From positions 1-64,000 of the forward strand of contig NZ_JAFLRH010000030.1 of NCBI RefSeq assembly GCF_017310645.1: a stretch of 64,000 nt of DNA, given 5' to 3'. Both the position numbers and the translations under genes were made by a program. The notes under the pieces are model-generated. The model made no database searches and was not told where the DNA came from. It was given only the letters and a program-made list of their open reading frames with translations. The first letter of the stretch is position 1. Every line of letters begins with the position of its first letter. This DNA comes from Paradesulfitobacterium ferrireducens. GTDB lineage: Bacteria; Bacillota; Desulfitobacteriia; Desulfitobacteriales; Desulfitobacteriaceae. Shown one piece after another: positions 17,436 to 26,096 of this stretch.

Positions 17436-18296
17436 CTAAAGTGCTGACAACTTCCTTTCGCTCCTGGCCGCAATACTACTAAACAAATCTTCCCTTGTCT
17501 TGGGCAAAGGGATCGCTGGAGACAACCATCCTTTTTGCACTAATACACCATGCATTTCCAACAGCCAGGGAAGCACCAGATCAGCCCGTTTAATCAGTTC
17601 AGGCTGCAAAAATACTTCGCCGGGCTCCCCGTTGGCGATAATCTCCCCACTGTGCATGACGGCTATCCGATCTGACCAGACATAGGCCAAATCAACATCG
17701 TGAGTGGATATGATAATCGTTTTGCCCTTCTGGCTCAACTTTTCCAGAAGCTCCATAAATTCGCGGGCATGGCGGGGATCGAGCCAAGCGGTTGGCTCGT
17801 CAAATATTATGACTTCAGGCTCCATTGCTAAGACGCCCGCGATCGAAACCCGTTTTTTCTGTCCGTAACTTAACAAGTGAGTCGGCTTGTCTTTGAGGTC
17901 TGTAGTTTCCGTATCCAGCATGGCCTGTTGAACTCTGTCCATTACTACTTCTTCCGCCAGTTCAAGGTTTAAAGGACCAAACGAAATATCCTGCCATACG
18001 CTGGCTGAAAACAACTGACTATCCGGGTCTTGAAAAACAATCCCCACTTTTTTGCGTAATTCTATCAGAGCTTTTTTATCGTAGGACACGTCTTGGCCCC
18101 GGTATTTTATGCTGCCTGAGTTAGGACGGTAGATTCCGTTGAAATGCAAAAATAGAGTAGATTTGCCTGCTCCGTTTGATCCTAAAATTGCCAGTTTTTC
18201 TCCCTTTTTCACCTGTAAATTTACTCTGCGTAAAGCATTTGTCCCATCAGGATAAGAAAACTCAATATCAACCGCTTCAAGTATAACCTCTGACAA
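17436..18296 (-). CDS. cbiO: Cobalt ECF transporter ATPase CbiO
   Basis: This 286-residue ATPase has Walker A LGSNGAGKSTLFLHF, Q-loop VGIVFQDPDSQLFSAS, signature LLSYGQKKRVSIAGVLA and Walker B EVIIFDEPTAWLDP. The QDPDSQLF block is characteristic of ECF (energy-coupling factor) ATPases. It is the last gene of cbiMNQO and powers high-affinity cobalt uptake for corrinoid synthesis. It starts 5 nt after cbiQ. Confidence 0.93.
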   Translation of the reverse strand: MSEVILEAVDIEFSYPDGTNALRRVNLQVKKGEKLAILGSNGAGKSTLFLHFNGIYRPNSGSIKYRGQDVSYDKKALIELRKKVGIVFQDPDSQLFSASVWQDISFGPLNLELAEEVVMDRVQQAMLDTETTDLKDKPTHLLSYGQKKRVSIAGVLAMEPEVIIFDEPTAWLDPRHAREFMELLEKLSQKGKTIIISTHDVDLAYVWSDRIAVMHSGEIIANGEPGEVFLQPELIKRADLVLPWLLEMHGVLVQKGWLSPAIPLPKTREDLFSSIAARSERKLSAL

Positions 18297-18301
18297 ATTG
18301 T

Positions 18302-19072
18302 TTACCTCCCAAGTAAATTTAACAAGACTAACGGAATCTCCAGCATGGTTAAAACCAGATAGTTTTTGAGACTGACAGGATATTTCTTGGCCAGCACCTT
18401 AATCTCCCCTGTGTAACACCGTGACGTCATGGTATCAAATAGCTCGTTGGATTTGAGAAACACTTTGCCAAAAAGAGCGGAAAAGAGCCAGCTCAGCGAA
18501 CGGAAAGAACTTTTCTTGGAAATATAACCCAGGCGGGAAGACTGGGCTCTCCGAATGGTGGTGGCTATTTCCATAAAAACAAAGATAAAACGGTAAATCA
18601 GCACCATTAATTCAGTAATAATTACAGGCACTCTCATCTTGCCGAGAACTGTAATAATTTCGGTGATGGGAGTGGTCAGTGCTAGAAAATACAGGCAGGA
18701 AACAGCCCCCAGTGATTTTATAAAGATATGAACCGCTGTGATCAGATCAGGGAAGCGTATGCCTAGGGTTAATCCACCAACATTGTGAGCAAGCCAAAAG
18801 CCGGCTGGGCTGGGCGAAATTGAAAAAGCAATGGTTAACACACTTACGAGAAGAAAAGTGAGGGGAACAAGCATAAGCTTAACAAAGAATCTTCCCGGGA
18901 TGCCTGCTTTAATGATTATTCCCCCAGCCATTAGAGCTAACACGATGAGCGGCGTGATTACCGTAGGAGATGCAAGACACACGACCAGGGTGATCATGGC
19001 AAAACTGAGCTTTTCGGCCGGGTGAACAATCTTTAGTGCATTGCTATAAGCGTAAGCATCGAGGTTAATCAC
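18302..19072 (-). CDS. cbiQ: Cobalt ECF transporter transmembrane protein CbiQ
   Basis: The 256-residue membrane T-component has several hydrophobic helices and the cytoplasmic coupling segment SSRLGYISKKSSFRS, with a second Ala/Arg-Ser-Arg-like motif in FDTMTSRCYTGE. It connects the substrate-binding CbiMN to the CbiO ATPase. It overlaps cbiN by 4 nt. Confidence 0.93.
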   Translation of the reverse strand: MINLDAYAYSNALKIVHPAEKLSFAMITLVVCLASPTVITPLIVLALMAGGIIIKAGIPGRFFVKLMLVPLTFLLVSVLTIAFSISPSPAGFWLAHNVGGLTLGIRFPDLITAVHIFIKSLGAVSCLYFLALTTPITEIITVLGKMRVPVIITELMVLIYRFIFVFMEIATTIRRAQSSRLGYISKKSSFRSLSWLFSALFGKVFLKSNELFDTMTSRCYTGEIKVLAKKYPVSLKNYLVLTMLEIPLVLLNLLGR

Positions 19073-19365
19073 GACTGTTCCTTCTTATTAACGCTGTTTT
19101 TCCCTTTGGCATAACCCAGATAATAAAAGACAAATCCGCTTCCGAGAGCCGCCTGTAAGGCAAACAAGAATGATTCAACTTCGCCGCTGGGCGGCTCCCA
19201 CAATGGTTTAAACCAAGGTTCATAGTTGACGTTAAGCGTGCTGATAGCCTTCTCTGCTTGATCATCCGCCCCTGCGAACTCAGCATTGCGTGCCAGAAAA
19301 AGCGGACTAAAGGCCAGCGCTAATACAATTACCAGTAATATTCCATTCTTGGCAAGCGGTTTCAT
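19069..19365 (-). CDS. cbiN: Cobalt transporter auxiliary protein CbiN
   Basis: The 98-residue protein has two membrane helices flanking an extracytoplasmic loop: an N-terminal one ([17 protein letters not shown]) and a C-terminal one ([20 protein letters not shown]). The loop contains the family blocks [12 protein letters not shown] and [18 protein letters not shown]. It supports metal insertion into CbiM. It overlaps both cbiM and cbiQ by 4 nt. Confidence 0.93.
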   Translation of the reverse strand: MKPLAKNGILLVIVLALAFSPLFLARNAEFAGADDQAEKAISTLNVNYEPWFKPLWEPPSGEVESFLFALQAALGSGFVFYYLGYAKGKNSVNKKEQS

Positions 19366-20159
19366 GCTTTCACCCCCTGTTTGCTGCTTGGCAGCTCTTT
19401 GCCGCTAAAGATGGATAAAAGGCGCAATTCTTTTTGACTGTAAACACTAAGCACATTAAACACCATTACGGTAAGAATACCTTCACTGATGGCTAAGGGA
19501 ACCTGGGTAAAGGCAAAAATACTCATAAATTTAGTGGCGGAAGCCATAACTCCGCCTATAGCAGCGGGAAAAGCCAGGCCCAACTGGATGGATGTGGTAA
19601 CATAGGTCATTAAATCTCCCAAAGCAGCTGCCAGAAAAATTGACAGCCATCGGGGTGCTCCCAGTTTGTTTAAGCCTTTATAGATGCCGAATGAGACCAA
19701 AGGACCGACAATAGCCATCGAAAAAGTGTTTGCCCCCAGGGTTGTTAATCCGCCATGGGCCAATAACAGTGCTTGAAAGATTAAAACAATCATACCTAAA
19801 ACCGTCATGGCCGTTGGTCCGAAGAGGATAGCCCCAAGGCCCACACCGGTGGGATGGGAACAGCTTCCGGTTACGGATGGGATTTTCATAGCAGACAGAA
19901 CAAACGCAAACGCTCCTGCCATACCCAAGAGCATCTTTAGATTGGGGTAGAGAGTAACCGTTTTTTTAATGGAACGCACACCAAGAATGACGAAGGGAAC
20001 CATAGCAACCATCCAAAATGCTGCCCAATTGAAAGGCAAGAAACCCTCCATAATGTGCATGGCATAAGCACTATCCGGGAACACAATATATACACCAAGA
20101 ACATAAGCCAGCAATATACTAATTTTCAAACCTGTCTTTTTAACATTGCGTCGGTTCAT
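19362..20159 (-). CDS. cbiM: Cobalt ECF transporter substrate-binding protein CbiM
   Basis: The S-component binds Co2+ through its N-terminus. After an N-terminal hydrophobic leader ending [13 protein letters not shown], the conserved MHIMEG metal motif would become the mature N-terminus region. Later blocks are [20 protein letters not shown] and [21 protein letters not shown] chose the ATG at 20159 ([14 protein letters not shown]), which has AAAAGGAG well placed; longer starts lack this. 265 residues. It is the first gene after the second cobalamin riboswitch and leads cbiMNQO. Confidence 0.93.
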   Translation of the reverse strand: MNRRNVKKTGLKISILLAYVLGVYIVFPDSAYAMHIMEGFLPFNWAAFWMVAMVPFVILGVRSIKKTVTLYPNLKMLLGMAGAFAFVLSAMKIPSVTGSCSHPTGVGLGAILFGPTAMTVLGMIVLIFQALLLAHGGLTTLGANTFSMAIVGPLVSFGIYKGLNKLGAPRWLSIFLAAALGDLMTYVTTSIQLGLAFPAAIGGVMASATKFMSIFAFTQVPLAISEGILTVMVFNVLSVYSQKELRLLSIFSGKELPSSKQGVKA

Positions 20160-20417
20160 GAAATTTACAACTCCTTTTCTCTCCGCTTTTGAGTCATACC
20201 GCAAAATGATTTTCTCAAAACAAATAAAAAAGCCAGACCAAATCATACACCTCCTTGTTAAAGCGATGTGATTCAGACAGGCGGTTAAATTGTTTCAGGT
20301 TTTGGAAAACTCAAGTTGATTCCTTATTTGAGTTCTCTTTCCGTCACAATCATAATCACTTTGCATAATCCCTCAGGATTACAGCACCTGATCCTCATTT
20401 AAGAAAGAAAATAATTT

Positions 20418-20445
20418 AACCCCCTACACCTAGATGCAGGAGGTT
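20418..20445 (-). terminator. Terminator of the second cobalamin riboswitch
   Basis: On the minus strand AACCTCCTGCA pairs over 11 positions with TGTAGGGGGTT, followed by AAATTATTTT. It lies between the aptamer and cbiM and is the likely expression platform, formed when cobalamin is bound. Confidence 0.75.
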
Positions 20446-20509
20446 ATAAACATGTTGACAACATGAATATTCTTACCTTCCCATCCATCGTGGGTGCGAA
20501 CGGTGAGTC

Positions 20510-20690
20510 TCAAACGAGCAGGTCTCCTGGCTTAAGCTCATCACGACCTTACGTCTTCCCGGTTTCCCAGTGACATTTTGTAAGACCGCTCCCTATCACA
20601 GTGGCGGGACCGCGTCAGATTAGACTGACTTCCCTTTTAAACACATTCCAATTCTCAAAATGTGTACTCGTTTGTTACTATATGAATTTC
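20510..20690 (-). promoter_or_regulatory. Cobalamin riboswitch 2, upstream of cbiMNQO
   Basis: The conserved elements read on the minus strand as GGGAAGTCAGTC, GCGGTCCCGCCACTGT, GTCACTGGGAAACCGGGAAG and AAGCCAGGAGACCTGC (near 20517-20534). It is nearly identical to riboswitch 1 through the core. Cobalamin would switch off cobalt import. Confidence 0.95.
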
Positions 20691-20812
20691 AAATTAGTTA
20701 CCACGAGTTTAGCATAGGTAAATTTTTCTGTCAATGAGTTTCCGGTGAGTTTTCCGGTAAGTTGGCATTGTATAAATCCCATTTATCAGGACATATTAGC
20801 AATCAATTAAGG

Positions 20813-20978
20813 AAAAAAGCAGGAAACCCCACGGCCTGGGTCGAATTCCAAACCTTGGGGGTGCTTGGTTATGTTTGCATCATATTCGGGATGTCGGTTA
20901 TCGGGCTGCAGGCCCATTTAATTAGGGTGGAAGTGGATGTAGCCAATGGCTTGCCTAGTTTTGAAATTGTCGGACCTT
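20813..20978 (+). pseudogene. Duplicated 5' scrap of comM
   Basis: About 165 nt closely match 26544-26709, the upstream leader and first 35 or so codons of comM. The shared part starts at the AAAAAAGCAGGAAACCCCAC leader. One G is missing in the TTTGCATC(AG)TATTCGG stretch, which shifts the frame between the ATG and [19 protein letters not shown]. After VGP the copy diverges and stops at 20999-21001. It is a partial duplication, not a working gene. Confidence 0.85.
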
Positions 20979-21001
20979 ATCCCATATACCTGAAAGTATG
21001 A

Positions 21002-22390
21002 TTAAAATTCAATATTAAACACCGCCCCATGAGGCTCAGCATTTTCAGCCCAAATTCTCCCGCCATGGGCTTCTACGATTCGCCGGGCAATGCTGAGACC
21101 CAAGCCATGCCCCGGAACATTGCGGGAGCGCGCCTCATCCACGCGGTAGAAGCGGTCAAAAACCGCTTCCACCGCTTCAGACGGAATACCCGGACCATTA
21201 TCTTCAATGGTTAAGAGCACTTTTTCCCCCGCGTGGCGCAAGGTAATCTTTACTTCTCCGCCATCGGGCACGTATTTTCCAGCATTTTCCATGATAATCC
21301 GCAACAGCTGTCGGAGATAAAGGACATCCCCTTCAATTCTTACATCCGCTGCTAAGTCATATTTTATCCGGAGCTTTTGCAGATACGGCAGCCCTATGGT
21401 ACACTCAATAATCAGTTCTTGCAGAACGACTTGAGTTAAGTTGAGCTTTAATTCTTCCCGGGCAAGCGTCAATAAATTCTCTACGAGTTTTGTCATCATC
21501 TCAGTTTCCACACCGATCGAGGCCGCCGAATCGCGAACCAAAGCCGGATTGTCCGCGCCCCACCGTTTTAAAATATCCGCATGCCCTCCGATAACCATCA
21601 AAGGAGTTCTGAGTTCATGCGAGGCATTGGCGACAAACTGTTGTTGTTTTTGGAACGAGACTTCCAAACGCCCAAGCATTTGGTTAAAACTTTGAGCCAA
21701 CCGGTCCAGTTCATCTTCGGTTCCGCGGATGGAAATCCGCCGGTTCAGGTCATACGCGGTTAGATTGGAAATCTCCCGGTTCAAATGTTCCAGCGGCGCC
21801 AGCGCCTGGCGCGATAAAAAAAGCCCTCCTACGGCAGCCAAGAGCAAAGCCGACCCTCCAATCCAGGCCATTTGCTCCAGCAGGACTTTCTGTGCGTATT
21901 CTATTTCTCCAAGGTCAATTACAGCCTGCAAATACCCGATGATCCTCCCTCCGGATTGTATGGGTCTGGCCATAAAGTAATAATCTTCTCCGCGAAAGAC
22001 CCGGATTACCGGGCCACTTTGCTGTACAAACGGCAATTCGGATGTATATTGACCGGAGTGTTGCAGGATTTTGCCCGAAGGAGAGCTTAACTGAACAGAC
22101 ACTCCCTTGGGAACATTCCCTGCCAGAACGTCCTGGTCCGTGATACTCATCGCCTGACCTTCGCCGCTTTCATTGAGAGTTGAAAGAATTTGGGTGACCG
22201 CATTCTCCAACACTTGCCGCTTATCCTTGTACAAGGCCTGACGGTTGCCCCAGAAAGTTAAGCCCGAAAGCATGAGTACGGTTAGTAAGAGAAGCACCAT
22301 ATACCAAAATGTTATTTTACCCGCTAGGCCCGGACGCCTAGCAGCAATTTGCTTCTTCCATGCCGTCTTAATCTTCGCCGCGAAGGGCAT
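21002..22390 (-). CDS. Sensor histidine kinase
   Basis: This membrane kinase of about 462 residues has two N-terminal membrane helices bracketing an extracytoplasmic region of roughly 120 residues, and a HAMP domain (APLEHLNREISNLTAYDLNR). HisKA follows with VANASHELRTPLMVIGGHAD, where His is the phospho-acceptor, then HATPase_c with IMENAGKYV, IEDNGPGIP and GHGLGLSIARRIVEAHGG. I start at the ATG at 22390, overlapping the response-regulator gene, with GAGGGGTG ahead. It works with the OmpR-type regulator encoded just upstream. The same transcription unit carries an ABC exporter, suggesting that the pair senses the cell envelope or an antimicrobial compound (inference). Confidence 0.88.
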   Translation of the reverse strand: MPFAAKIKTAWKKQIAARRPGLAGKITFWYMVLLLLTVLMLSGLTFWGNRQALYKDKRQVLENAVTQILSTLNESGEGQAMSITDQDVLAGNVPKGVSVQLSSPSGKILQHSGQYTSELPFVQQSGPVIRVFRGEDYYFMARPIQSGGRIIGYLQAVIDLGEIEYAQKVLLEQMAWIGGSALLLAAVGGLFLSRQALAPLEHLNREISNLTAYDLNRRISIRGTEDELDRLAQSFNQMLGRLEVSFQKQQQFVANASHELRTPLMVIGGHADILKRWGADNPALVRDSAASIGVETEMMTKLVENLLTLAREELKLNLTQVVLQELIIECTIGLPYLQKLRIKYDLAADVRIEGDVLYLRQLLRIIMENAGKYVPDGGEVKITLRHAGEKVLLTIEDNGPGIPSEAVEAVFDRFYRVDEARSRNVPGHGLGLSIARRIVEAHGGRIWAENAEPHGAVFNIEF

Positions 22391-23066
22391 AACCCACACC
22401 CCTCACTGTATGCAAATAATGCACCTTAAACTTCTCTTCGATTTTAATCCGCAAAAAGCGCAGATAAACATCGACGACGTTCGTATCCCCGTAATAGTCA
22501 AAACCCCAAACGTTTTCTAAGATCTGCTCCCGCGTAAGCACGTGATTCGGATGTTCCATAAAAAGCGCCAGCAGCTCAAATTCTTTTTTCGTTAAATGAA
22601 TTTCTTGTCCCGAAAAAAAGACTTGATAAGTATCCTGATTAAGCTCCAGCTCGTGAAACTTCAGCCTGCGTTCATCCTTGCGCTGCGGAGCCGCGTTTCT
22701 CCGGCGCAGCACCGCACGCATTCGGGCCATCAGCTCTTCCATGGCAAAAGGTTTGGTTAGATAATCATCCGCACCCAAATCAAGACCGAAAACCTTGTCT
22801 TGAATCTCGTCCTTTGCAGTTAACAAGAGAATAGGGGTATCTTTTTGCCCCCTTACTTGCTTACATACTTCATAGCCATTTAGATAAGGCAGCATGACAT
22901 CGAGCAGAATAACATCCCATGCTCCTGCAAGCGCTTTCTTTAAACCCTCCTGTCCGTCAGCAGCTACTTCCATCTCATGTCCTTGATGTTCGAGCTCCAG
23001 TTGGATCACTTTAGCAATGGCTCCATCATCTTCAATAAGTAGAATCTTCAACCCCGGGTTAGCCAT
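22368..23066 (-). CDS. OmpR/PhoB-family response regulator
   Basis: It has 232 residues from the ATG at 23066, which has GAGGAGG upstream; longer starts extend into an unlikely arginine-rich lead. The receiver domain shows acidic residues LLIEDDGAI, the phospho-acceptor VILLDVMLPYLNG and the Lys in LLTAKDEI. The winged-helix output ends EQILENVWGFDYYGDTNVVD and HTVRGVGYAL. It partners the downstream kinase and probably regulates this operon and perhaps the divergent secreted-protein gene at 25643. Confidence 0.9.
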   Translation of the reverse strand: MANPGLKILLIEDDGAIAKVIQLELEHQGHEMEVAADGQEGLKKALAGAWDVILLDVMLPYLNGYEVCKQVRGQKDTPILLLTAKDEIQDKVFGLDLGADDYLTKPFAMEELMARMRAVLRRRNAAPQRKDERRLKFHELELNQDTYQVFFSGQEIHLTKKEFELLALFMEHPNHVLTREQILENVWGFDYYGDTNVVDVYLRFLRIKIEEKFKVHYLHTVRGVGYALRGED

Positions 23067-23120
23067 AGCTTTGCGGCCTCCTCTGTTTCCTAACTCTAGC
23101 CGGGGACTTTGTCCCACCGG

Positions 23121-23672
23121 CTAGTGAGCGCGTGAGAATTTTCTTAACTGAAGTCCGGCCAATAGCAACAGAACCGCGAGCGGTTCAAATACTGAAAGCA
23201 TAAGCACTTGGTTTTTGTCAACCTGAGTATTGCCTATGATCCGGACTGGAATCGAAGCGCTGGACACGGTTTCCCGGTATTCCTTAGAAACCGCTGTCAC
23301 ATAAAGATCGTATTGACTTGTATACACGAAACGCACCGGCAAATCAAGAATTTTGCTTTTCTTGGCTCCTAAGTTCTGTATTAATACCGGTTTGTCAGCA
23401 TTAAAATCTTCCAGGTTAACCGTTGAATTTTTGCTTAGATCCGCCATGGTAATATAAACGAGAATGTCCTTTATGGATTGATCGGTCGTATTGGTCACTT
23501 GCACACGCACTGTTTCTTCTTTGCCTGCATATCCTTCGACATGCTGAGGAGAAACAATCTTTAAACCCAGTTTAGGTTGGACCGCCGGTTCTTGGGCCCA
23601 GGCCAAAGAAACATTCATGATTAACATGCCTAAAGTAAGGAATATCAAAACAAGTTTTTTACCCTTGATCAC
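23121..23672 (-). CDS. Secreted or membrane-anchored NEW3-like protein
   Basis: The 183-residue protein has a signal peptide ending MNVSLAWAQ, a beta-sandwich of the NEW3 (NPCBM-associated) type (GYAGKEETVRVQVTNTTDQS, then VYITMADL and LPVRFVYTSQYDLYVTAVS), a C-terminal helix VLMLSVFEPLAVLLLLAGL and a basic tail RKFSRAH. It would stand on the outer face of the membrane, anchored at the C-terminus. Such proteins are found next to ABC-2 exporter genes; function unknown. It lies 2 nt from the permease gene and 54 nt before the regulator. Confidence 0.75.
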   Translation of the reverse strand: MIKGKKLVLIFLTLGMLIMNVSLAWAQEPAVQPKLGLKIVSPQHVEGYAGKEETVRVQVTNTTDQSIKDILVYITMADLSKNSTVNLEDFNADKPVLIQNLGAKKSKILDLPVRFVYTSQYDLYVTAVSKEYRETVSSASIPVRIIGNTQVDKNQVLMLSVFEPLAVLLLLAGLQLRKFSRAH

Positions 23673-23674
23673 GA

Positions 23675-24433
23675 TTATTCTCCCCCCTTAAATTCTAATC
23701 GGCTCATACCATATTGCAAGAACAAGAGGCCAATTACTCCTCCGGCCACAACAGATAACAGTGAGGATGGGTGGGAGAAGATACCATACCCGTTGATTAT
23801 CATTCCTTTTAAAAGGTTTAGAGCGCCCGCCACCGGACTCAAGGCATTTATCACAGCGCCTAACCCCGATTGAGTCATTGCGGTTGATAGAAATACCGGA
23901 ACCGAAGTCACTAAAAAGATAATTAAGGATGTCATGAGCGCTCCTTTTGAGGAACCGATAATAATCGACAAGGCCATGGCCACACCTGAAAAAAGCAGCA
24001 CCAGAACCGTACCGATGAAAATGAGAAAGGCCAGCATTGATCCGAATGCTTGGGTTCCGCGGCTGAGAACGAAAAGATATGGAAGGGCTAAGATGAGAGT
24101 GGCTGCCCAGACTGTAACAACGGCCAGCATTTTACTCCAAACCACTTGACTTTTCTTAATGGGGGTGAGCAAAAGACTTTCCAAAGTGCCTTGTTCTTTT
24201 TCATTGGAAAAGCTTACCGAAGCTAAGATGATCGAAATGAGCAGCCCTAAACCCAAAACCAGCTTGCCAAAGGTCACCATCATTTCTGTTTGAGCCAACA
24301 GGCTCATCTCTTTGATCCCCACAAAGCTATAAGACATGACGCTGAATAAAAGGGTGATCACAAACAGCCAGATACTGCCTTTGAACGCCAGGATATTTTC
24401 GTTGATTTCTTTTGTTATTAAGGCTCGATTCAT
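23675..24433 (-). CDS. ABC-2 family permease
   Basis: This 252-residue, six-helix membrane protein has the NosY/ABC-2 signature FSNEKEQGTLESLLLTPIKK in the first cytoplasmic loop. It overlaps the ATPase gene by 4 nt. With that ATPase it forms an exporter or an envelope-acting transporter of unknown substrate. NatB/NosY-like relatives handle sodium, copper-site maturation or lipids. Confidence 0.85.
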   Translation of the reverse strand: MNRALITKEINENILAFKGSIWLFVITLLFSVMSYSFVGIKEMSLLAQTEMMVTFGKLVLGLGLLISIILASVSFSNEKEQGTLESLLLTPIKKSQVVWSKMLAVVTVWAATLILALPYLFVLSRGTQAFGSMLAFLIFIGTVLVLLFSGVAMALSIIIGSSKGALMTSLIIFLVTSVPVFLSTAMTQSGLGAVINALSPVAGALNLLKGMIINGYGIFSHPSSLLSVVAGGVIGLLFLQYGMSRLEFKGGE

Positions 24434-25401
24434 ATCTGATTTCCCCCTTCTCCTGAGACTAATCTGAAAAAGACTTCCTCCATCGTTGGTTCAACTTTAC
24501 TAAATTCATAGATATCGACGTTTTCCGCCAGCAGCAGTTTAAGAATTTGCCCTTTGACCCGTTGCTTTCCCGGTTCTGATTCATTCATTCGGATGAGTAA
24601 GGCTTGCCCGTCCTCTGTTACATCGACCGAAGCGATAAGCTTGATGATCTCGCTCGTTTTAGCAGGATCGGAGGTTTTAAGTCTCATGAGATTCTGCTCC
24701 CCGTATTTGGTTTGCAGACTTCTGATTTCACCTTGTTCGATCAGTTTGCCATTTCGAACAATGGCCACTTTATTGCAGAGCACTTCAATGTCTTTCAGCA
24801 AATGGGAAGTGATAAAGACCGTGACTTCCAAGCTGCGGTTCAGATCAAGAAGTAATTTCTGAATATCTTTCTGGCCCACCGGATCCAGCCCCAAAGTCGG
24901 TTCGTCCAAAAAAATAATTTGCGGATGATGAATGAGGGTCTTGGCAATCCCCAAGCGTTGGCGCATTCCCCGGGAATACTGCCCGATCGGCTTGTTCCGG
25001 CTTCCCAGTCCGACCTTTTCCAGCAGATAGGGAATATACGTCCTCATGTCCTTCATATCCTGGCCGTAAAGTTGTGCAAAATACTTAAGATATTCCCGAC
25101 CTGTCATCCAAGCATAATAACCATGGGATTCCGGCAAAACGCCAATCACCTTTTTAATTTCTGTACTCTGCCGGGCCATATCCAGACCCCCAATAGTGAT
25201 TTCACCGTGCGATGGCTTCAATAAACCGGTCAGCATCCGTATGGTTGTCGTTTTTCCGGCTCCATTTGGTCCAAGAAAGCCGAAAATATCCCCTTTTTCA
25301 ATTTTAAGATTTAGATCCTGAACCGCCGTGAAACCATTGGCATAGGTTTTGGATAAATGCCTCGTTTGAATCAAGTAAATCCTCCTCCTTTGAAACATCA
25401 T
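24430..25401 (-). CDS. ABC transporter ATP-binding protein (NatA/NosF-like)
   Basis: The ATPase has Walker [21 protein letters not shown], signature IGQYSRGMRQRLGIAKTLI, Walker B IIFLDEPTLGLDPV and switch His FITSHLLKDIE. A C-terminal extension ends SKVEPTMEEVFFRLV. The likely start is the TTG/ATG group near 25380-25401; IQTRHLSKTYANGF is the first family-like stretch, so the first ten residues are uncertain. It is the first gene of a five-gene minus-strand operon: ATPase, permease, NEW3-like protein, response regulator, kinase. Confidence 0.87.
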   Translation of the reverse strand: MMFQRRRIYLIQTRHLSKTYANGFTAVQDLNLKIEKGDIFGFLGPNGAGKTTTIRMLTGLLKPSHGEITIGGLDMARQSTEIKKVIGVLPESHGYYAWMTGREYLKYFAQLYGQDMKDMRTYIPYLLEKVGLGSRNKPIGQYSRGMRQRLGIAKTLIHHPQIIFLDEPTLGLDPVGQKDIQKLLLDLNRSLEVTVFITSHLLKDIEVLCNKVAIVRNGKLIEQGEIRSLQTKYGEQNLMRLKTSDPAKTSEIIKLIASVDVTEDGQALLIRMNESEPGKQRVKGQILKLLLAENVDIYEFSKVEPTMEEVFFRLVSGEGGNQI

Positions 25402-25578
25402 GGTCAGAGTTTAGCCGGTGAAAATTAAAAACGATCAAATCAGACATTAAAATATGATTAAAAATTTTCCGTTTTTTCCAATGGGACTAGTTTTTTCAGC
25501 ATACGCTTGATATTTAATGCAAAATATTTTTTATTTTGTTTTAATCTTGTTTTTATCGGTTTTTAAAATTCCCTTGTT

Positions 25579-25617
25579 AACCTATACATAGGTTGATGGC
25601 AATAATCCTAATCAACC
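25579..25617. promoter_or_regulatory. Palindromes in the divergent promoter region
   Basis: Between the exporter operon and the secreted-protein gene lie a perfect palindrome AACCTATACATAGGTT (25579-25594) and an overlapping inverted repeat GGTTGAT / ATCAACC (25591-25617). The rest of 25402-25642 is very AT-rich. These are candidate operator sites for the operon's own response regulator; the assignment is inference. Confidence 0.45.
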
Positions 25618-25642
25618 GAATAATAAAGGGAGGCACATCCTA

Positions 25643-26032
25643 ATGAAAAAATCCTTACTCGCAAGTGCAGGCTCACTGGCTTTGATCGGAGCTCTCACAG
25701 GTCTTGCCGCTTTCGGAGGAACGGCAGCGGCAGCAACGAACACGCCGGCCCCGACAACCCAATCAGCAGCGATTATCCAACCTGGCAGCACAGACCCTGC
25801 AGCGGTTTCCCCTGCACCATCCGTCCCTTCTCCCGCGCAAGATAAAGTGACAGCTGAAGAAGCTCAGAAACCGGAGTCAGACCAAGACAACATAAACTAT
25901 GAAGAACAAGGAGACCACCAAGGAAATAACGGCGTGGTCGAAAAAAATCAAGCCCCCGACACTGAAAAAGACTCGCCCAACGAAACTGAGAATGCAGGCC
26001 CAGACACGGATAATTTAGAAGTTCAGCAATAA
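25643..26032 (+). CDS. Small secreted acidic, disordered protein
   Basis: The 129-residue protein has a clear signal peptide (MKKSLLASAGSLALIGALTG with a cleavable FGGTAAAA end). A low-complexity region rich in Pro, Thr, Ala and Ser follows, then an acidic tail rich in Glu, Asp, Asn and Gln (SDQDNINYEEQGDHQGNN). No Cys and no domain are visible. AAAGGGAGG precedes the ATG. A terminator follows, so it is a single-gene unit. It faces the exporter/NEW3/two-component operon across 241 nt. I recognise no family. Confidence 0.7.
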   Translation: MKKSLLASAGSLALIGALTGLAAFGGTAAAATNTPAPTTQSAAIIQPGSTDPAAVSPAPSVPSPAQDKVTAEEAQKPESDQDNINYEEQGDHQGNNGVVEKNQAPDTEKDSPNETENAGPDTDNLEVQQ

Positions 26033-26043
26033 CTCAAGCACCT

Positions 26044-26083
26044 AAAGAAAGAACCCCGACAGCTTAGTCGAGGTTCTTTCTTC
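26044..26083 (+). terminator. Terminator after the secreted-protein gene
   Basis: AAAGAAAGAACC pairs with GGTTCTTTCTT around CCGACAGCTTAGTCGA, where an inner CGAC/GTCG pair extends the stem. A T-containing tail follows. Confidence 0.8.
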
Positions 26084-26096
26084 ATTCTTAATAATT

